Assembly: GCF_001544755.2 (NCBI RefSeq) | Contig: NZ_FCOF02000023.1 | Span: 35,932 to 99,931, forward strand | Direction of reading: 5' to 3' | DNA length: 64,000 nt | Source: Caballeronia catudaia | Lineage (GTDB): Bacteria; Pseudomonadota; Gammaproteobacteria; Burkholderiales; Burkholderiaceae | Part shown: positions 25,779-34,568 of the stretch, in pieces | How positions within the stretch are numbered: position 1 is the stretch's first letter | Layout: each line of letters begins with the position of its first letter | Notes under the pieces: generated by a model | What the model was told of the DNA's origin: nothing | The model's input: the letters and a program-made list of their open reading frames with translations, nothing else | Database searches by the model: none | Program-made: the position numbers and the translations under genes

Positions 25779-28421
25779 ATGCAAGAGAAAGCGCAGCATG
25801 TCGCTTGGGGCAAGCGACCGAGAGATGGCGATGAGAACGCGAAGTTTCATCCGCTTGGTGATCATATGCTGGATGTCGCGGCGTGTTTTATCGCGTTGAC
25901 GGCGCAGGGCGGCCGCATCCGTGCAGCGATGCATGCGACAGCGGGGCGCGTGCTCGACGAAAAAGACATCGCCCGGCTTGCCGTGTTCGTCTATTTGCAC
26001 GACTTCGGCAAGGCGAATAGCGGTTTCCAGGCGAAGCGTTGGCGAACAGGCGCGCCGCGCGGCTGGCCTGCTCACGCTGGGCATGGCGTCGAAGCGCGGC
26101 TTGCGTTCGAACTCGATGAGAGTGTGCTTGCAGGATTGCCTCTCGATGACATGTCGGAATGGGGCGACGCCGCCTTCGATCTGATGCTCGCGAGCCTTGG
26201 GCATCATGGCCGGCCGCTACGCGAACCTGTCGGCATCGATCCGCACGTGTGGAAGCCCGTGTTCGATACGGATGGACGCGAGGTCTATAACCCCGTGCTT
26301 ACGCTGACGCAGATTGGCGATCAATTGCGGCGCAATCTGCCGGGAGCGTTCGAGCGGGGTGGCGAATCGCTGCCCGTTGGCCCTTCGTTCGTGCATCTGT
26401 TCGCGGGTCTCGTGCAACTGGCGGACTGGCTCGGATCGGACGAGAGATTCTTTGGCTACAGCGAACCGGGCGTCGGGCGGACCTTCGACGAAGCCCTTCA
26501 ACGTGCGACCGAAGCCGTCGAAACGATCGGCCTGAATCCAAGGCAATTGCGCGCGGCGGTGAAGCACGCTGGCATCAAGTTTGAATCGGCTTTCGGGCTG
26601 AAGTCGCCGCGGCCGGCACAAGCCGCATTGGGCAATACCGAACTCGGTCCGCTGCTGATACTCGAATCGGAAACCGGCAGCGGCAAGACGGAAGCCGCGC
26701 TTTGGCGCTTCGTGACGCTCTTCGAGGCCGGCAAAGTCGACTCGCTCTACTTCGCGTTGCCAACGCGCGTCGCGGCGGTTCAATTGTACGAACGCGTGCG
26801 TGATTTCGTCGCGCGTCTTTGGCCGTCGAGTGCGCCCGTGGTCGTTCGCGCGCTGCCGGGCTACGAAAGCGCCGACGGCAGCGACAAGATCGCGTTGCCG
26901 GATTACGAGGTCCAATGGTCCGACCATCCCGATGACATCGCGGCGCCGAGGCGCTGGGCCGCCGAATCGCCGAAGCGCTTTCTCGCCGCGACGATCGCTG
27001 TCGGCACCGTCGATCAGGCATTGCTGGCCGCGTTGAGTGTTCGTCACGCTCATCTGAGGCATGCGATGCTGAGCCGGTCGCTGCTCGTAGTCGATGAAGT
27101 CCACGCGTCGGACACATACATGTCCGAGTTGCTGGAACATCTGCTGGACGCGCATCTGGCGACGGGCGGGCACGCGTTGTTGTTATCCGCGACGCTCGGT
27201 TCAAATCAGCGCGTGCGGTTCCAGGGCATCGTCACGGAGGCGGTCGGCAAGACGTATCTGCCAGTCGTCGAGGAAGCCTGTGCATTGCCGTATCCGGCGC
27301 TTACGGACGGCGCGCATGTGACGTGCTTAGGCAATAGCGGACTGAAGAAACGCATCCACTGGCAGACCATCGACGCAATCGACGACCACGCGCATGTGGC
27401 TCGAATTGCCGTCGACGCAGCGCGGCAAGGGGCGCGCGTGCTGATCGTGCGCAACACGGTGCCATCGGCGATTGCGACGCAGAAAGCCATCGAAGCGTCG
27501 ATCGACGATCGCGCCTGGCTGTTCGATGTCGACGGCACAGCGACTTTGCACCATAGCCGCTTCAGCCGGCAAGACCGTCCGTTGCTCGACGCGGCAGTCG
27601 AAGCGCGCATCGGCAAGGCGCGCGACGGCGCGAAGGCGTGCATCGTCGTCGGCACGCAGACGCTGGAACAGAGCCTCGATCTCGACGCCGATCTCCTCAT
27701 CACCGACATCTGTCCGATGGACGTGCTCCTGCAGCGCATCGGACGTTTGCATCGTCATGTGCGTCCTGATTCGGAGAGGCCCGAAGCGTTCCGTCAGGCG
27801 CGCGTGTGGGTGCTCGTGCCAGAGAACGGATCTTTCGACGCGTACCTCGACCGCCCGCGCAATGGCCTCGGACGTCTGCGCAACGGTGGCGGCGTGTATC
27901 CCGACTTGCGCATGATAGAAGCGACACGCCGTCTCATCGACGAACAAACAGAACGCGAGATTCCTCGCGACAATCGTGCGCTCGTCGAACGCGCGACGCA
28001 TCCCGAATGCCTTGACGCAATCGCTGACGAGTTGGGCGCAGCGTGGAAGCACCTGGCGCGACAACTCGACGGAGGCAAGAGCGCGGAACGTGTCGTCGCC
28101 CGCCTGCACGCGTTGAACTATGACGCGAGTTTCGAAGCGCTCGCGTTTCCTGGCGATGAAGAGCGCGTCGCCACGCGGCTCGGCGCAGCCGACCGTCTGA
28201 TTCGCTTCGACCCGCCTATGCGTGGGCCGTTTGGTTTCGATGTGCGCGAGATCGCGATTCGTCATCACATGCTTCCGGCTGACCTGGATCTCGACGTGAA
28301 GCCATCCGACATATCTCTTTGCGACGGTGGCTTCGAATTCTCTTTGGGCGGCGCGCGCTTCACGTATGGGCGTTTCGGCGTCGAGCGGCAGGCGGCCGTG
28401 AAAGAAAGGAAATCGGCATGA
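25779..28421 (+). CDS. cas3: Type I-E CRISPR nuclease-helicase Cas3
   Basis: An 880-residue effector recruited by Cascade to nick and unwind invader DNA. The N-terminal HD nuclease shows HPLGDHMLDVA (about 24-34) and YLHDFGKANSGFQ (about 72-84). The SF2 helicase has Walker A SETGSGKTEAAL (about 295-306), the DEVHASD box (about 437) and the C-terminal QRIGRLHRH motif VI. A Cas3 C-terminal accessory region follows. Motifs all appear intact. GGCAGGAT precedes the ATG. Its stop overlaps casA by 4 bp (ATGA), so this is one operon. Confidence 0.95.
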   Translation: MQEKAQHVAWGKRPRDGDENAKFHPLGDHMLDVAACFIALTAQGGRIRAAMHATAGRVLDEKDIARLAVFVYLHDFGKANSGFQAKRWRTGAPRGWPAHAGHGVEARLAFELDESVLAGLPLDDMSEWGDAAFDLMLASLGHHGRPLREPVGIDPHVWKPVFDTDGREVYNPVLTLTQIGDQLRRNLPGAFERGGESLPVGPSFVHLFAGLVQLADWLGSDERFFGYSEPGVGRTFDEALQRATEAVETIGLNPRQLRAAVKHAGIKFESAFGLKSPRPAQAALGNTELGPLLILESETGSGKTEAALWRFVTLFEAGKVDSLYFALPTRVAAVQLYERVRDFVARLWPSSAPVVVRALPGYESADGSDKIALPDYEVQWSDHPDDIAAPRRWAAESPKRFLAATIAVGTVDQALLAALSVRHAHLRHAMLSRSLLVVDEVHASDTYMSELLEHLLDAHLATGGHALLLSATLGSNQRVRFQGIVTEAVGKTYLPVVEEACALPYPALTDGAHVTCLGNSGLKKRIHWQTIDAIDDHAHVARIAVDAARQGARVLIVRNTVPSAIATQKAIEASIDDRAWLFDVDGTATLHHSRFSRQDRPLLDAAVEARIGKARDGAKACIVVGTQTLEQSLDLDADLLITDICPMDVLLQRIGRLHRHVRPDSERPEAFRQARVWVLVPENGSFDAYLDRPRNGLGRLRNGGGVYPDLRMIEATRRLIDEQTEREIPRDNRALVERATHPECLDAIADELGAAWKHLARQLDGGKSAERVVARLHALNYDASFEALAFPGDEERVATRLGAADRLIRFDPPMRGPFGFDVREIAIRHHMLPADLDLDVKPSDISLCDGGFEFSLGGARFTYGRFGVERQAAVKERKSA

Positions 28422-30022
28422 CCCTTCGATTCAATTTGCTGGACGATCGGCTTCTGCGTTATCGCAGTGTCGATAACCAGCCGCACGCTGCAAGCCTGCC
28501 GGAACTGCTGGTCGCGCTAGGCAACGACGATGTGCGCGATTTTCCCGCGCTTCGCCCGCATCAACGTCATCCGTGGCATGCCTTTCTCGTGTACCTCGCC
28601 GCGAGCGCGCTGCATGCCGCGAACGCCGGGAAACCGCTCGGGACAGCAGACGAATGGCGTCGCGCGTTGCTTGCGCTGACCCCCGACGACGATGACGGCG
28701 CCGCTTTCTCGCTCGTCACTCCCGACGATCGCGCCGCGTTTCTGCAAGCGCCATGCAAGAGCGGCGAGACGCGCACATGGAAGAAACGTCTGCTCACGCC
28801 CGATGCCGTGGACATGCTGATCACGTCCAAGAACCACGACATGAAAGCCGCACGCATGATTCACGCGAACCCGGAGGACTGGGTTTTCGCGCTCGTCAGC
28901 TTGCAGACGCAGGAGGGCTTTCTCGGCGCGGGCAACTACGGCATTTCGCGCATGAATGGAGGCTTCGCGAGCCGCGCGGCGTTCGGCGTCGTACCGGCGG
29001 GGCATGCGGGCAAGCGCTGGCTGCGCGATACACAACTGCTGCTGGAGCAACGCGCAAGCATCGTCAAGCGTTGCGATCTCAAGAGCGAAGGCGGTATCGC
29101 GCTCGTATGGCTGCGGCCTTGGGACGGTTCGAGCAGTCTCTCGTTCAGCGAACTCGATCCGTTTTACATCGAAATATGCAGACTCGTGCGGCTGACGGCC
29201 GACGGCGCGAGGCTCTTCGCACTCGCCACGAGCAGCAAGGCGGCGCGCATTTCGGCGAAGGAACGCAACGGCGTCACGGGCGATGCGTGGACACCGGTTC
29301 ACATGGCCGAGGCGAAGGCCTTGTCCATCACGGCGAGGGGCTTCGATTACAGGCTCGCCAGCACGCTCGCGTTCTCGGGCGAATTCGAACGAACCATTGC
29401 GAGCACGTTGCGCAAGGACGACGGCAGCGAGGGTCTTTATCTTCTCGCGCAAGGCATCACGCGCGGCCAGGGAAAGACGGAGGGCTATCACGAGCGGCGG
29501 ATTCCCGTGTCGCGTCGCATTCGCGAAGCCATGCGCGTAGGCAGCACGGATGAGATCGCACAGCGCGCGAAGGACCGTATCGCTGCAATCGCCGATGTGC
29601 GCAAGGTCCTGTGGATCGCGTTGTGCAACCTTCTTGGCAACGGCGATTCAAGCGTCAGCGACGACACCAAGAAGAAGGCGAGCGAGTTCACAAAGCGGTT
29701 CGAGAACGAGGAAGACGCACGCTTCTTCGATGATCTCATCGAGGAAATCGAATCCGACAAGCAGCACGAAGAGCACGACAAGTGGCTCGTCGAACTCGTC
29801 GATCGCGCGGAGAAGGTGCTTGAACGTACCTTCATCGCCGGGCCGCGGAGCGCGGAAAGACGTTATCGCGCGCGGGCCGGAGCGCTCTCCTGCTTTCACA
29901 ACTTTATGCGCCTGGAGAAGCATGTATTGCAAAGAATCGTCCGCGTGTTGAAGCAACGCGACGACGCACGCAAACGCGCGCGACGTGAATCATCGGAAGA
30001 GGTTGAACATGACGTCAGTTGA
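28418..30022 (+). CDS. casA: Cascade large subunit Cse1/CasA (Cas8e)
   Basis: A 534-residue subunit, slightly longer than the 502 of E. coli. It starts MTLRFNLLDDRLLRYRSVDN, the usual CasA opening (NLLxDxWLxV-like), and continues with HPWHAFLVYLAASALHAA and MNGGFASRAAFG. It recognises the PAM and recruits Cas3. The start is set by ATGA overlap with cas3. The 3' end overlaps casB by 14 bp. Confidence 0.9.
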   Translation: MTLRFNLLDDRLLRYRSVDNQPHAASLPELLVALGNDDVRDFPALRPHQRHPWHAFLVYLAASALHAANAGKPLGTADEWRRALLALTPDDDDGAAFSLVTPDDRAAFLQAPCKSGETRTWKKRLLTPDAVDMLITSKNHDMKAARMIHANPEDWVFALVSLQTQEGFLGAGNYGISRMNGGFASRAAFGVVPAGHAGKRWLRDTQLLLEQRASIVKRCDLKSEGGIALVWLRPWDGSSSLSFSELDPFYIEICRLVRLTADGARLFALATSSKAARISAKERNGVTGDAWTPVHMAEAKALSITARGFDYRLASTLAFSGEFERTIASTLRKDDGSEGLYLLAQGITRGQGKTEGYHERRIPVSRRIREAMRVGSTDEIAQRAKDRIAAIADVRKVLWIALCNLLGNGDSSVSDDTKKKASEFTKRFENEEDARFFDDLIEEIESDKQHEEHDKWLVELVDRAEKVLERTFIAGPRSAERRYRARAGALSCFHNFMRLEKHVLQRIVRVLKQRDDARKRARRESSEEVEHDVS

Positions 30023-30587
30023 AGACACCGCACTCGGGTCGCGGCGCAGTTTCTACGCGCAGATAGGCGCGATGACCGGCTTCATCAAGGCCGGCAAGGA
30101 CGGTGAGGGCTCGGTCAAGGCGGACTATGTTGCGCTTGCGCGGCTCGATCCGAATGCACAGACACTTACCGTCCAACAGATCGCGGCGCTCACGCGCGCA
30201 TTGCAGCGTGCGAAGGTCGATTGCGATTACTTTAGCCCGATGCGGTGGCGGCGTTGGGGACTCATCGCGCATGGCATCGCGTTGGCCGTTCACAGTCCCG
30301 CCGATGAATCGAGACAACGACTCGGGGAACAGCTGCATCGAGCGGGCGTATCCGAACCGCGCGTCACGCGTCTGCTCAACGCGCGCGGCGAAGCGCTCTT
30401 TCAGAACCTTCCGCGCATCTTGCGATTGATGGCGAGCCGCGGCGTCGCGCCGAACTGGGTCGAGTTCGGCACGCTCATTCTCAACGAAGGCGCGGCCAAT
30501 CCGCTCGGCAAGCGTATCGCGGAGAAGACGCGTATCGCGATCGTTCGCGATTACGCCAGAGCCAGGCTCAAGAGCGAACGCAAGTAG
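30009..30587 (+). CDS. casB: Cascade small subunit Cse2/CasB (Cas11e)
   Basis: A 192-residue helical, basic protein beginning MTSVEDTALGSRRSFYAQIG. The pattern ALARLDPNAQTLTVQQIAALTRALQ... and the late NPLGKRIAEKTRIAIVRDYARA fit the Cse2 fold, of which two copies line the Cascade belly and stabilise the R-loop. Position between casA and casC is diagnostic. ATG 30009 lies within the last codons of casA. Confidence 0.88.
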   Translation: MTSVEDTALGSRRSFYAQIGAMTGFIKAGKDGEGSVKADYVALARLDPNAQTLTVQQIAALTRALQRAKVDCDYFSPMRWRRWGLIAHGIALAVHSPADESRQRLGEQLHRAGVSEPRVTRLLNARGEALFQNLPRILRLMASRGVAPNWVEFGTLILNEGAANPLGKRIAEKTRIAIVRDYARARLKSERK

Positions 30588-30639
30588 AAGCCGCTCGATC
30601 ATCGAACGCAATCAGTCGAAACAGAAACAGGAATTCACC

Positions 30640-31821
30640 ATGCCGCAACCGCGTTTCATCCAGATTCACACGCTGCAAAGTTATCCCGCCGCGCTGCTCA
30701 ACCGCGACGACGCCGGGCTCGCCAAACGCCTTCCGATGGGCGATGCCATTCGCACGCGCATCTCGTCGCAATGTCTGAAGCGGCATTGGCGCGTGGCGGA
30801 CGATCATCATTCGCTTGCGTCGCTCGATGTGCCGATGGCCATCCGCTCGCGTATCACGCTAAGGCTGATTCGCGATGAGCTGATCGCACGGAACGTTCCG
30901 GAAGAACTCGCGCAAGCCGCCGCCGAAGCGCTCCGTCACGGAGGCTTGCTCGACAAGGCGGGCAAGGATCTCAAGGGCAAGGAAGCGCTCGAGACCGGCC
31001 AGGCCGTGTTGCTCGGCAAGGCGGAGATCGACTATCTCGTTGCGCGCTGCGCCGCGCTCGCCCGCGATTACAAGGACGAGCAAGCCCTGAAAGCCGCAAT
31101 GAAGGACTTCCTGAAAGAAGAGAAATCAAACATCGAAGCGCTGAAGCACGGTAGCGGACTGGAGTCGGCGCTGTTCGGCCGCATGGTGACCTCGGACGTT
31201 CTCGCTTCGCGCGATGCCGCCGTGTATGTCGCGCATTCGTTCACGGTGCATGAGGCGCAGGTCGAGAACGACTATTTCACCGTCGTCGACGATCTGCTGC
31301 GCGAAACGGGTGAACGCGGCTCGGCGGGCATCTTCGATACGGAACTCGCTTCGGGTCTGTATTACGGATATGTCGTCGTCGATGTGCCGCAGCTCGTCGC
31401 GAATCTGGAAGGCATCGGCGTGGCCGAATGCTTCGATGTGCCGTGCGAACGGCGCGCGCTTGCGGGACAGGTCGTGCATAACCTGCTGCATCTGATCGCG
31501 ACCGTCAGCCCCGGAGCCAAGCGCGGCTCCACTGCGCCGTTCAGTCATGCGAGCCTGATGCTCGTCGAAACCGGCGACTGGCAGCCGCGCACGCTTGCCG
31601 GCGCGTTCGAAACCGCGCTTTCGATGAAGGCGGGAACCCACGCCCGCCACGATGCCGTCGCCAAACTGGCGGGCGAGTTGCATAAGCACGATGCCGCGTA
31701 CGGGGCATCGCTGGCTCGGCGCTTCATGTCGCTCGACGATGCGAGCATGCCGAACGCGGAGCGCGTCTCGCTCGCTGAACTCGGCAAGTGGACGCAGGCG
31801 CGCATCGTCGAGGGCGCGTGA
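30640..31821 (+). CDS. casC: Cascade backbone subunit Cas7e/CasC
   Basis: A 393-residue RAMP protein, six copies of which coat the crRNA. MPQPRFIQIHTLQSYPAALLNRDDAGLAKRL followed by RISSQCLKRHWR is the Cas7e signature (IHxLxSxPxxNxNRD...; R-S-S-Q-x-x-KR). LYYGYVVVDVPQLVANL and NAERVSLAELG are later landmarks. CAGGAATTCACC precedes the ATG, 52 bp after casB. Confidence 0.94.
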   Translation: MPQPRFIQIHTLQSYPAALLNRDDAGLAKRLPMGDAIRTRISSQCLKRHWRVADDHHSLASLDVPMAIRSRITLRLIRDELIARNVPEELAQAAAEALRHGGLLDKAGKDLKGKEALETGQAVLLGKAEIDYLVARCAALARDYKDEQALKAAMKDFLKEEKSNIEALKHGSGLESALFGRMVTSDVLASRDAAVYVAHSFTVHEAQVENDYFTVVDDLLRETGERGSAGIFDTELASGLYYGYVVVDVPQLVANLEGIGVAECFDVPCERRALAGQVVHNLLHLIATVSPGAKRGSTAPFSHASLMLVETGDWQPRTLAGAFETALSMKAGTHARHDAVAKLAGELHKHDAAYGASLARRFMSLDDASMPNAERVSLAELGKWTQARIVEGA

Positions 31822-31822
31822 C

Positions 31823-32560
31823 ATGCGCAGACATTTGCTGATGCGCTTGCGCGCCCCGCTCGTGGCGTTCGGCGGCGAAGCGATCGACAACTATGGCGTG
31901 ATTCGCGACTTTCCGGCCTTGTCGATGGTGACGGGCCTGATCGGGAATGCGCTCGGCTGGGAGCGAAGCGAGTTTGCCTTGCTGGATGGATTGCAGGCGC
32001 GGCTTGTCATGGGAACGCGCCTCGACGACGGCGGCGAGCGGCTCGTCGATTTTCAGACGGCGCAACTCGGTGCGAATGACGCCGGCTGGACCACGCTCGG
32101 CGAGCCGGAAAAACGGCGCGGCGGCGACGTTTCGTACAAGAGCCCGCATCTGCGATATCGCGACTATCACGCGCGGCTCGATGCGCTCGTCGCGCTGCGG
32201 CTCGAACCGGCGGACGAAGAGCCGACGCTCGAGACCATCGCGCATGCGCTCGATCATCCGCAGCGGCCGTTGTTAATCGGACGCAAGCCGTGTCTGCCGT
32301 CGGGGCGTTTGCTTATCGGTATCGTCGATGCAGACGATGTGCTGAATGCCTTGCAACTTGCGCCAGTGTCTGATCAGCGCGAGTTTCGCTTTCAGTGGCC
32401 GCTGAAGGAGGGCACGTTGAAGAACGCGCGAGCGTTGGACGTATGCGATGAACGCAACTGGAAAACCGGTGTGCACGGAGGATGGCGCGCAGTGTTCGAG
32501 GGAACCGGCCCGCATATCGCGCCCGCGGATTTGTCGACATTGCCGGAACTGCCAGCATGA
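31823..32560 (+). CDS. casD: Cascade subunit Cas5e/CasD
   Basis: A 245-residue RAMP subunit that caps the 5' handle of crRNA. MRRHLLMRLRAPLVAFGGEAIDNYGVIRDFPALSMVTGLIGNALG is the N-terminal Cas5 ferredoxin-like domain (xLxLRxPLxAFG...R...PxxSxxxGLxGxALG). GRKPCLPSGRLL lies in the C-terminal half. Starts 1 bp after the casC stop and overlaps casE by 4 bp. Confidence 0.92.
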   Translation: MRRHLLMRLRAPLVAFGGEAIDNYGVIRDFPALSMVTGLIGNALGWERSEFALLDGLQARLVMGTRLDDGGERLVDFQTAQLGANDAGWTTLGEPEKRRGGDVSYKSPHLRYRDYHARLDALVALRLEPADEEPTLETIAHALDHPQRPLLIGRKPCLPSGRLLIGIVDADDVLNALQLAPVSDQREFRFQWPLKEGTLKNARALDVCDERNWKTGVHGGWRAVFEGTGPHIAPADLSTLPELPA

Positions 32561-33303
32561 CCACATTGAATCTGATTCACTGCCAGCCCGATCTACGCAA
32601 GCTGGTGCCTTGGGCCGCACGGCAGGGCTGGCTTCCGCCGGGCGGCGACGTCGGCTATGCGTTGCATGCCGCGTTGGGCAGCGCGTTCGGAGAACGTGCG
32701 CCGAAGCCTTTTTACTATCGCGATGAGCACAGTGGTCTGCTTGGTTACTGTCCCTCTTCAGCGGATGAGTTGCGCGAGGCGGCATCGCTTGCGAGTCCCG
32801 ATATCGCCGCGCTGCTCGGTCTGGACGCGGTGCGGGGCAGCAGTGGCTTGAGCATCCGCGAGTTCCCGACGCAGTGGACCGAAGGGCGCGTGTTGGGGTT
32901 CGAAGTGCGGGTATGTCCCGTCATTCGAGACAAGGAAGGGCATCAACACGATGTCTATGGCGCTGCGCGGGACCGTGCGGAGGTCAAGGAGTCGGTCCAG
33001 CGGGAGCCGGTGTACAAGCAATGGCTCGCTCGCCAGTTCATCGCGACGGGCGCCGCCGAAATCATCGAATCGCGCATGACGCGCTTTCAGGTGACGACTT
33101 CGGTGCGCCGGACCAAGGCGGCGTCAGGCTCGGATGGCAAGCGGGCCGCGCGCCGTGTCGGTGGCCCCGATGCGGTGTTCTGCGGCCATTTGCGCATCGA
33201 AGATACCGAGGCGTTCGCGGGCTTGCTTGCGCGCGGCGTGGGGCGTCATCGCGCGTTCGGATTCGGGATGTTGCGGCTCAAGCCTGCTTCGATATCGGCA
33301 TGA
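32557..33303 (+). CDS. casE: CRISPR RNA endoribonuclease Cas6e/CasE
   Basis: A 248-residue protein, longer than the 199 of E. coli CasE. It cuts the repeat hairpin to give crRNA. The C-terminal glycine-rich RNA loop GVGRHRAFGFGMLRLKP is clear. The N-terminal region differs from E. coli: GDVGYALHAALGSAFGE supplies a histidine that is the best candidate for the catalytic base, as in the longer Cas6e branch. ATGA coupling to casD sets the start. Confidence 0.9.
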   Translation: MTTLNLIHCQPDLRKLVPWAARQGWLPPGGDVGYALHAALGSAFGERAPKPFYYRDEHSGLLGYCPSSADELREAASLASPDIAALLGLDAVRGSSGLSIREFPTQWTEGRVLGFEVRVCPVIRDKEGHQHDVYGAARDRAEVKESVQREPVYKQWLARQFIATGAAEIIESRMTRFQVTTSVRRTKAASGSDGKRAARRVGGPDAVFCGHLRIEDTEAFAGLLARGVGRHRAFGFGMLRLKPASISA

Positions 33304-33319
33304 GCCGCGAAGGAAGCGC

Positions 33320-34204
33320 GTGCTGAAGGGGCGCCTCGGACTCGACACATCGCGGGTTGCGCATGCGGACCGTCATGGCCTGCTTTGGCTCGAACGCGGC
33401 GAGCTCAGCGTGATCGACGGATGCCTGCATTTTGCGAGCGGGCGGCACGTCGATCAGATTCCGCATCAGTCGGTCTCGATGATTTTGCTCGGCCCCGGCA
33501 GCAGCGTGACTCACGATGCGCTGCGTCTGCTGGCGCGTCACGGCACGCTGCTGGCGGCGGTGGGCGTCGATGGAGTGCGCACGTACACTGCGCCGCCGTT
33601 GATGGCGGATCGCTCGGACATCGCGCGTCGGCAAGCGGAGTTGTGGGGCAGTCCGCGGAGGCGCATATCCGTCGCGCGGCACATGTATGCGCTGCGTCTC
33701 GGTGAAGTGTTCCCGCATCGCGACCTCGACACGCTTCGCGGCATCGAAGGCGCGCGCGTGAAGACGATTTATCGGCTGCGCGCGCAGCAGTTTGGTATCG
33801 ACTGGGACGGGCGTCGCTATGACCGCACGAATCCGGACGCGGCCGATCTGCCGAATCAGGCGATCAATCATGCGGCGACGGCCGTGCAGGCTGCGGCGGC
33901 CATCGCGGTGCAGGCGCTGGCTGCAATACCTCAGTTGGGATTCATCCACGAGGATTCGGGACAAGCCTTCGTGCTCGATATCGCGGATCTTTTCCGCGAT
34001 GACGTCACGCTTTCCATCGCCTTCGCTGCGGTGAAGGAGGCTGAGCGGAGCGATCAGACGATCGACCGGCTCGTGCGGCGGGAGGCCGCGCGCGTGTTTC
34101 GCAAGAAGGCGGTCATTGCCGTGATGATCGATCGCGTGAAGCAGGTGCTGCGTGTGGACGAGAAGGAGGAGACCGATGGCGCTGGTCGTGGTGGTGACGA
34201 GTGA
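33320..34204 (+). CDS. cas1: CRISPR integrase Cas1 (type I-E)
   Basis: A 294-residue integrase. GTG at 33320 is chosen as start because AAGGAAG lies 6-12 nt upstream and the first residues VLKGRLGLDTSRVAHADRHGLLWLERG match the family start; the longer frame overlaps casE out of frame. Metal ligands are in place: E143 (GIEGARVK), H210 (LGFIHEDSG) and D220 (FVLDIADLFR), nearly the same numbers as E141/H208/D221 of E. coli. An acidic tail (DEKEETDGAGRGGDE) ends the protein. It overlaps cas2 by 29 bp. Confidence 0.95.
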   Translation: MLKGRLGLDTSRVAHADRHGLLWLERGELSVIDGCLHFASGRHVDQIPHQSVSMILLGPGSSVTHDALRLLARHGTLLAAVGVDGVRTYTAPPLMADRSDIARRQAELWGSPRRRISVARHMYALRLGEVFPHRDLDTLRGIEGARVKTIYRLRAQQFGIDWDGRRYDRTNPDAADLPNQAINHAATAVQAAAAIAVQALAAIPQLGFIHEDSGQAFVLDIADLFRDDVTLSIAFAAVKEAERSDQTIDRLVRREAARVFRKKAVIAVMIDRVKQVLRVDEKEETDGAGRGGDE

Positions 34205-34478
34205 CGTCGCGGACCGGTTTCGTGGATTTCTGGGATCGGTGATGCTCGAGGTGTCGGCGGGCGTGTATGTCGCGCCGCGCATGAACAAGGGCGTGCGGGA
34301 GCGGACGTGGTCGGTGCTTGCCGACTGGCACGGGCATGAGCCGCGAGGCAGTGTCGTGATGGTCTGGCGGGAACTGGATGCGGTCGGGGGAATTGGCATC
34401 GCGCATTTGGGGACGCCGCCGAGAGAGCTGGTTGATGTCGACGGGATGTATGTCGTGCGGCGGGCGATGGCGGGGTAG
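34176..34478 (+). CDS. cas2: CRISPR adaptation protein Cas2 (type I-E)
   Basis: A 100-residue ferredoxin-fold dimer partner of Cas1. MALVVVVTSDVADRFRGFLGSVMLEVSAGVYVAPRM... matches the CasII form (MxVVVTxxVPxxLRGxLxxWLLEVxAGVYVG), and DVDGMYVVRRAMAG is the usual end. AGGAGGAG precedes the ATG at 34176. It ends 90 bp before the first CRISPR repeat. Confidence 0.94.
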   Translation: MALVVVVTSDVADRFRGFLGSVMLEVSAGVYVAPRMNKGVRERTWSVLADWHGHEPRGSVVMVWRELDAVGGIGIAHLGTPPRELVDVDGMYVVRRAMAG

Positions 34479-34568
34479 CGGGGTGGTTTTGTTCTTTGAA
34501 AATTTGGATGTTTTGGATTGGATGCAAACGTGCAATCTTCCTTTTCGATCATGGGGTTATGAGGTAGA
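34479..34568 (+). promoter_or_regulatory. CRISPR leader
   Basis: A 90-bp AT-rich segment between cas2 and repeat 1, in sharp contrast to the GC-rich surroundings. It contains TTTGAAAATTTGGATG and, at 34547-34559, GATCATGGGGTTA, an 11-of-13 fit by eye to the IHF consensus WATCAANNNNTTR, about 10 bp from the first repeat where IHF bends DNA for I-E integration in E. coli. Its adjacency to the newest repeats (see array) supports the leader assignment. Confidence 0.7.
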
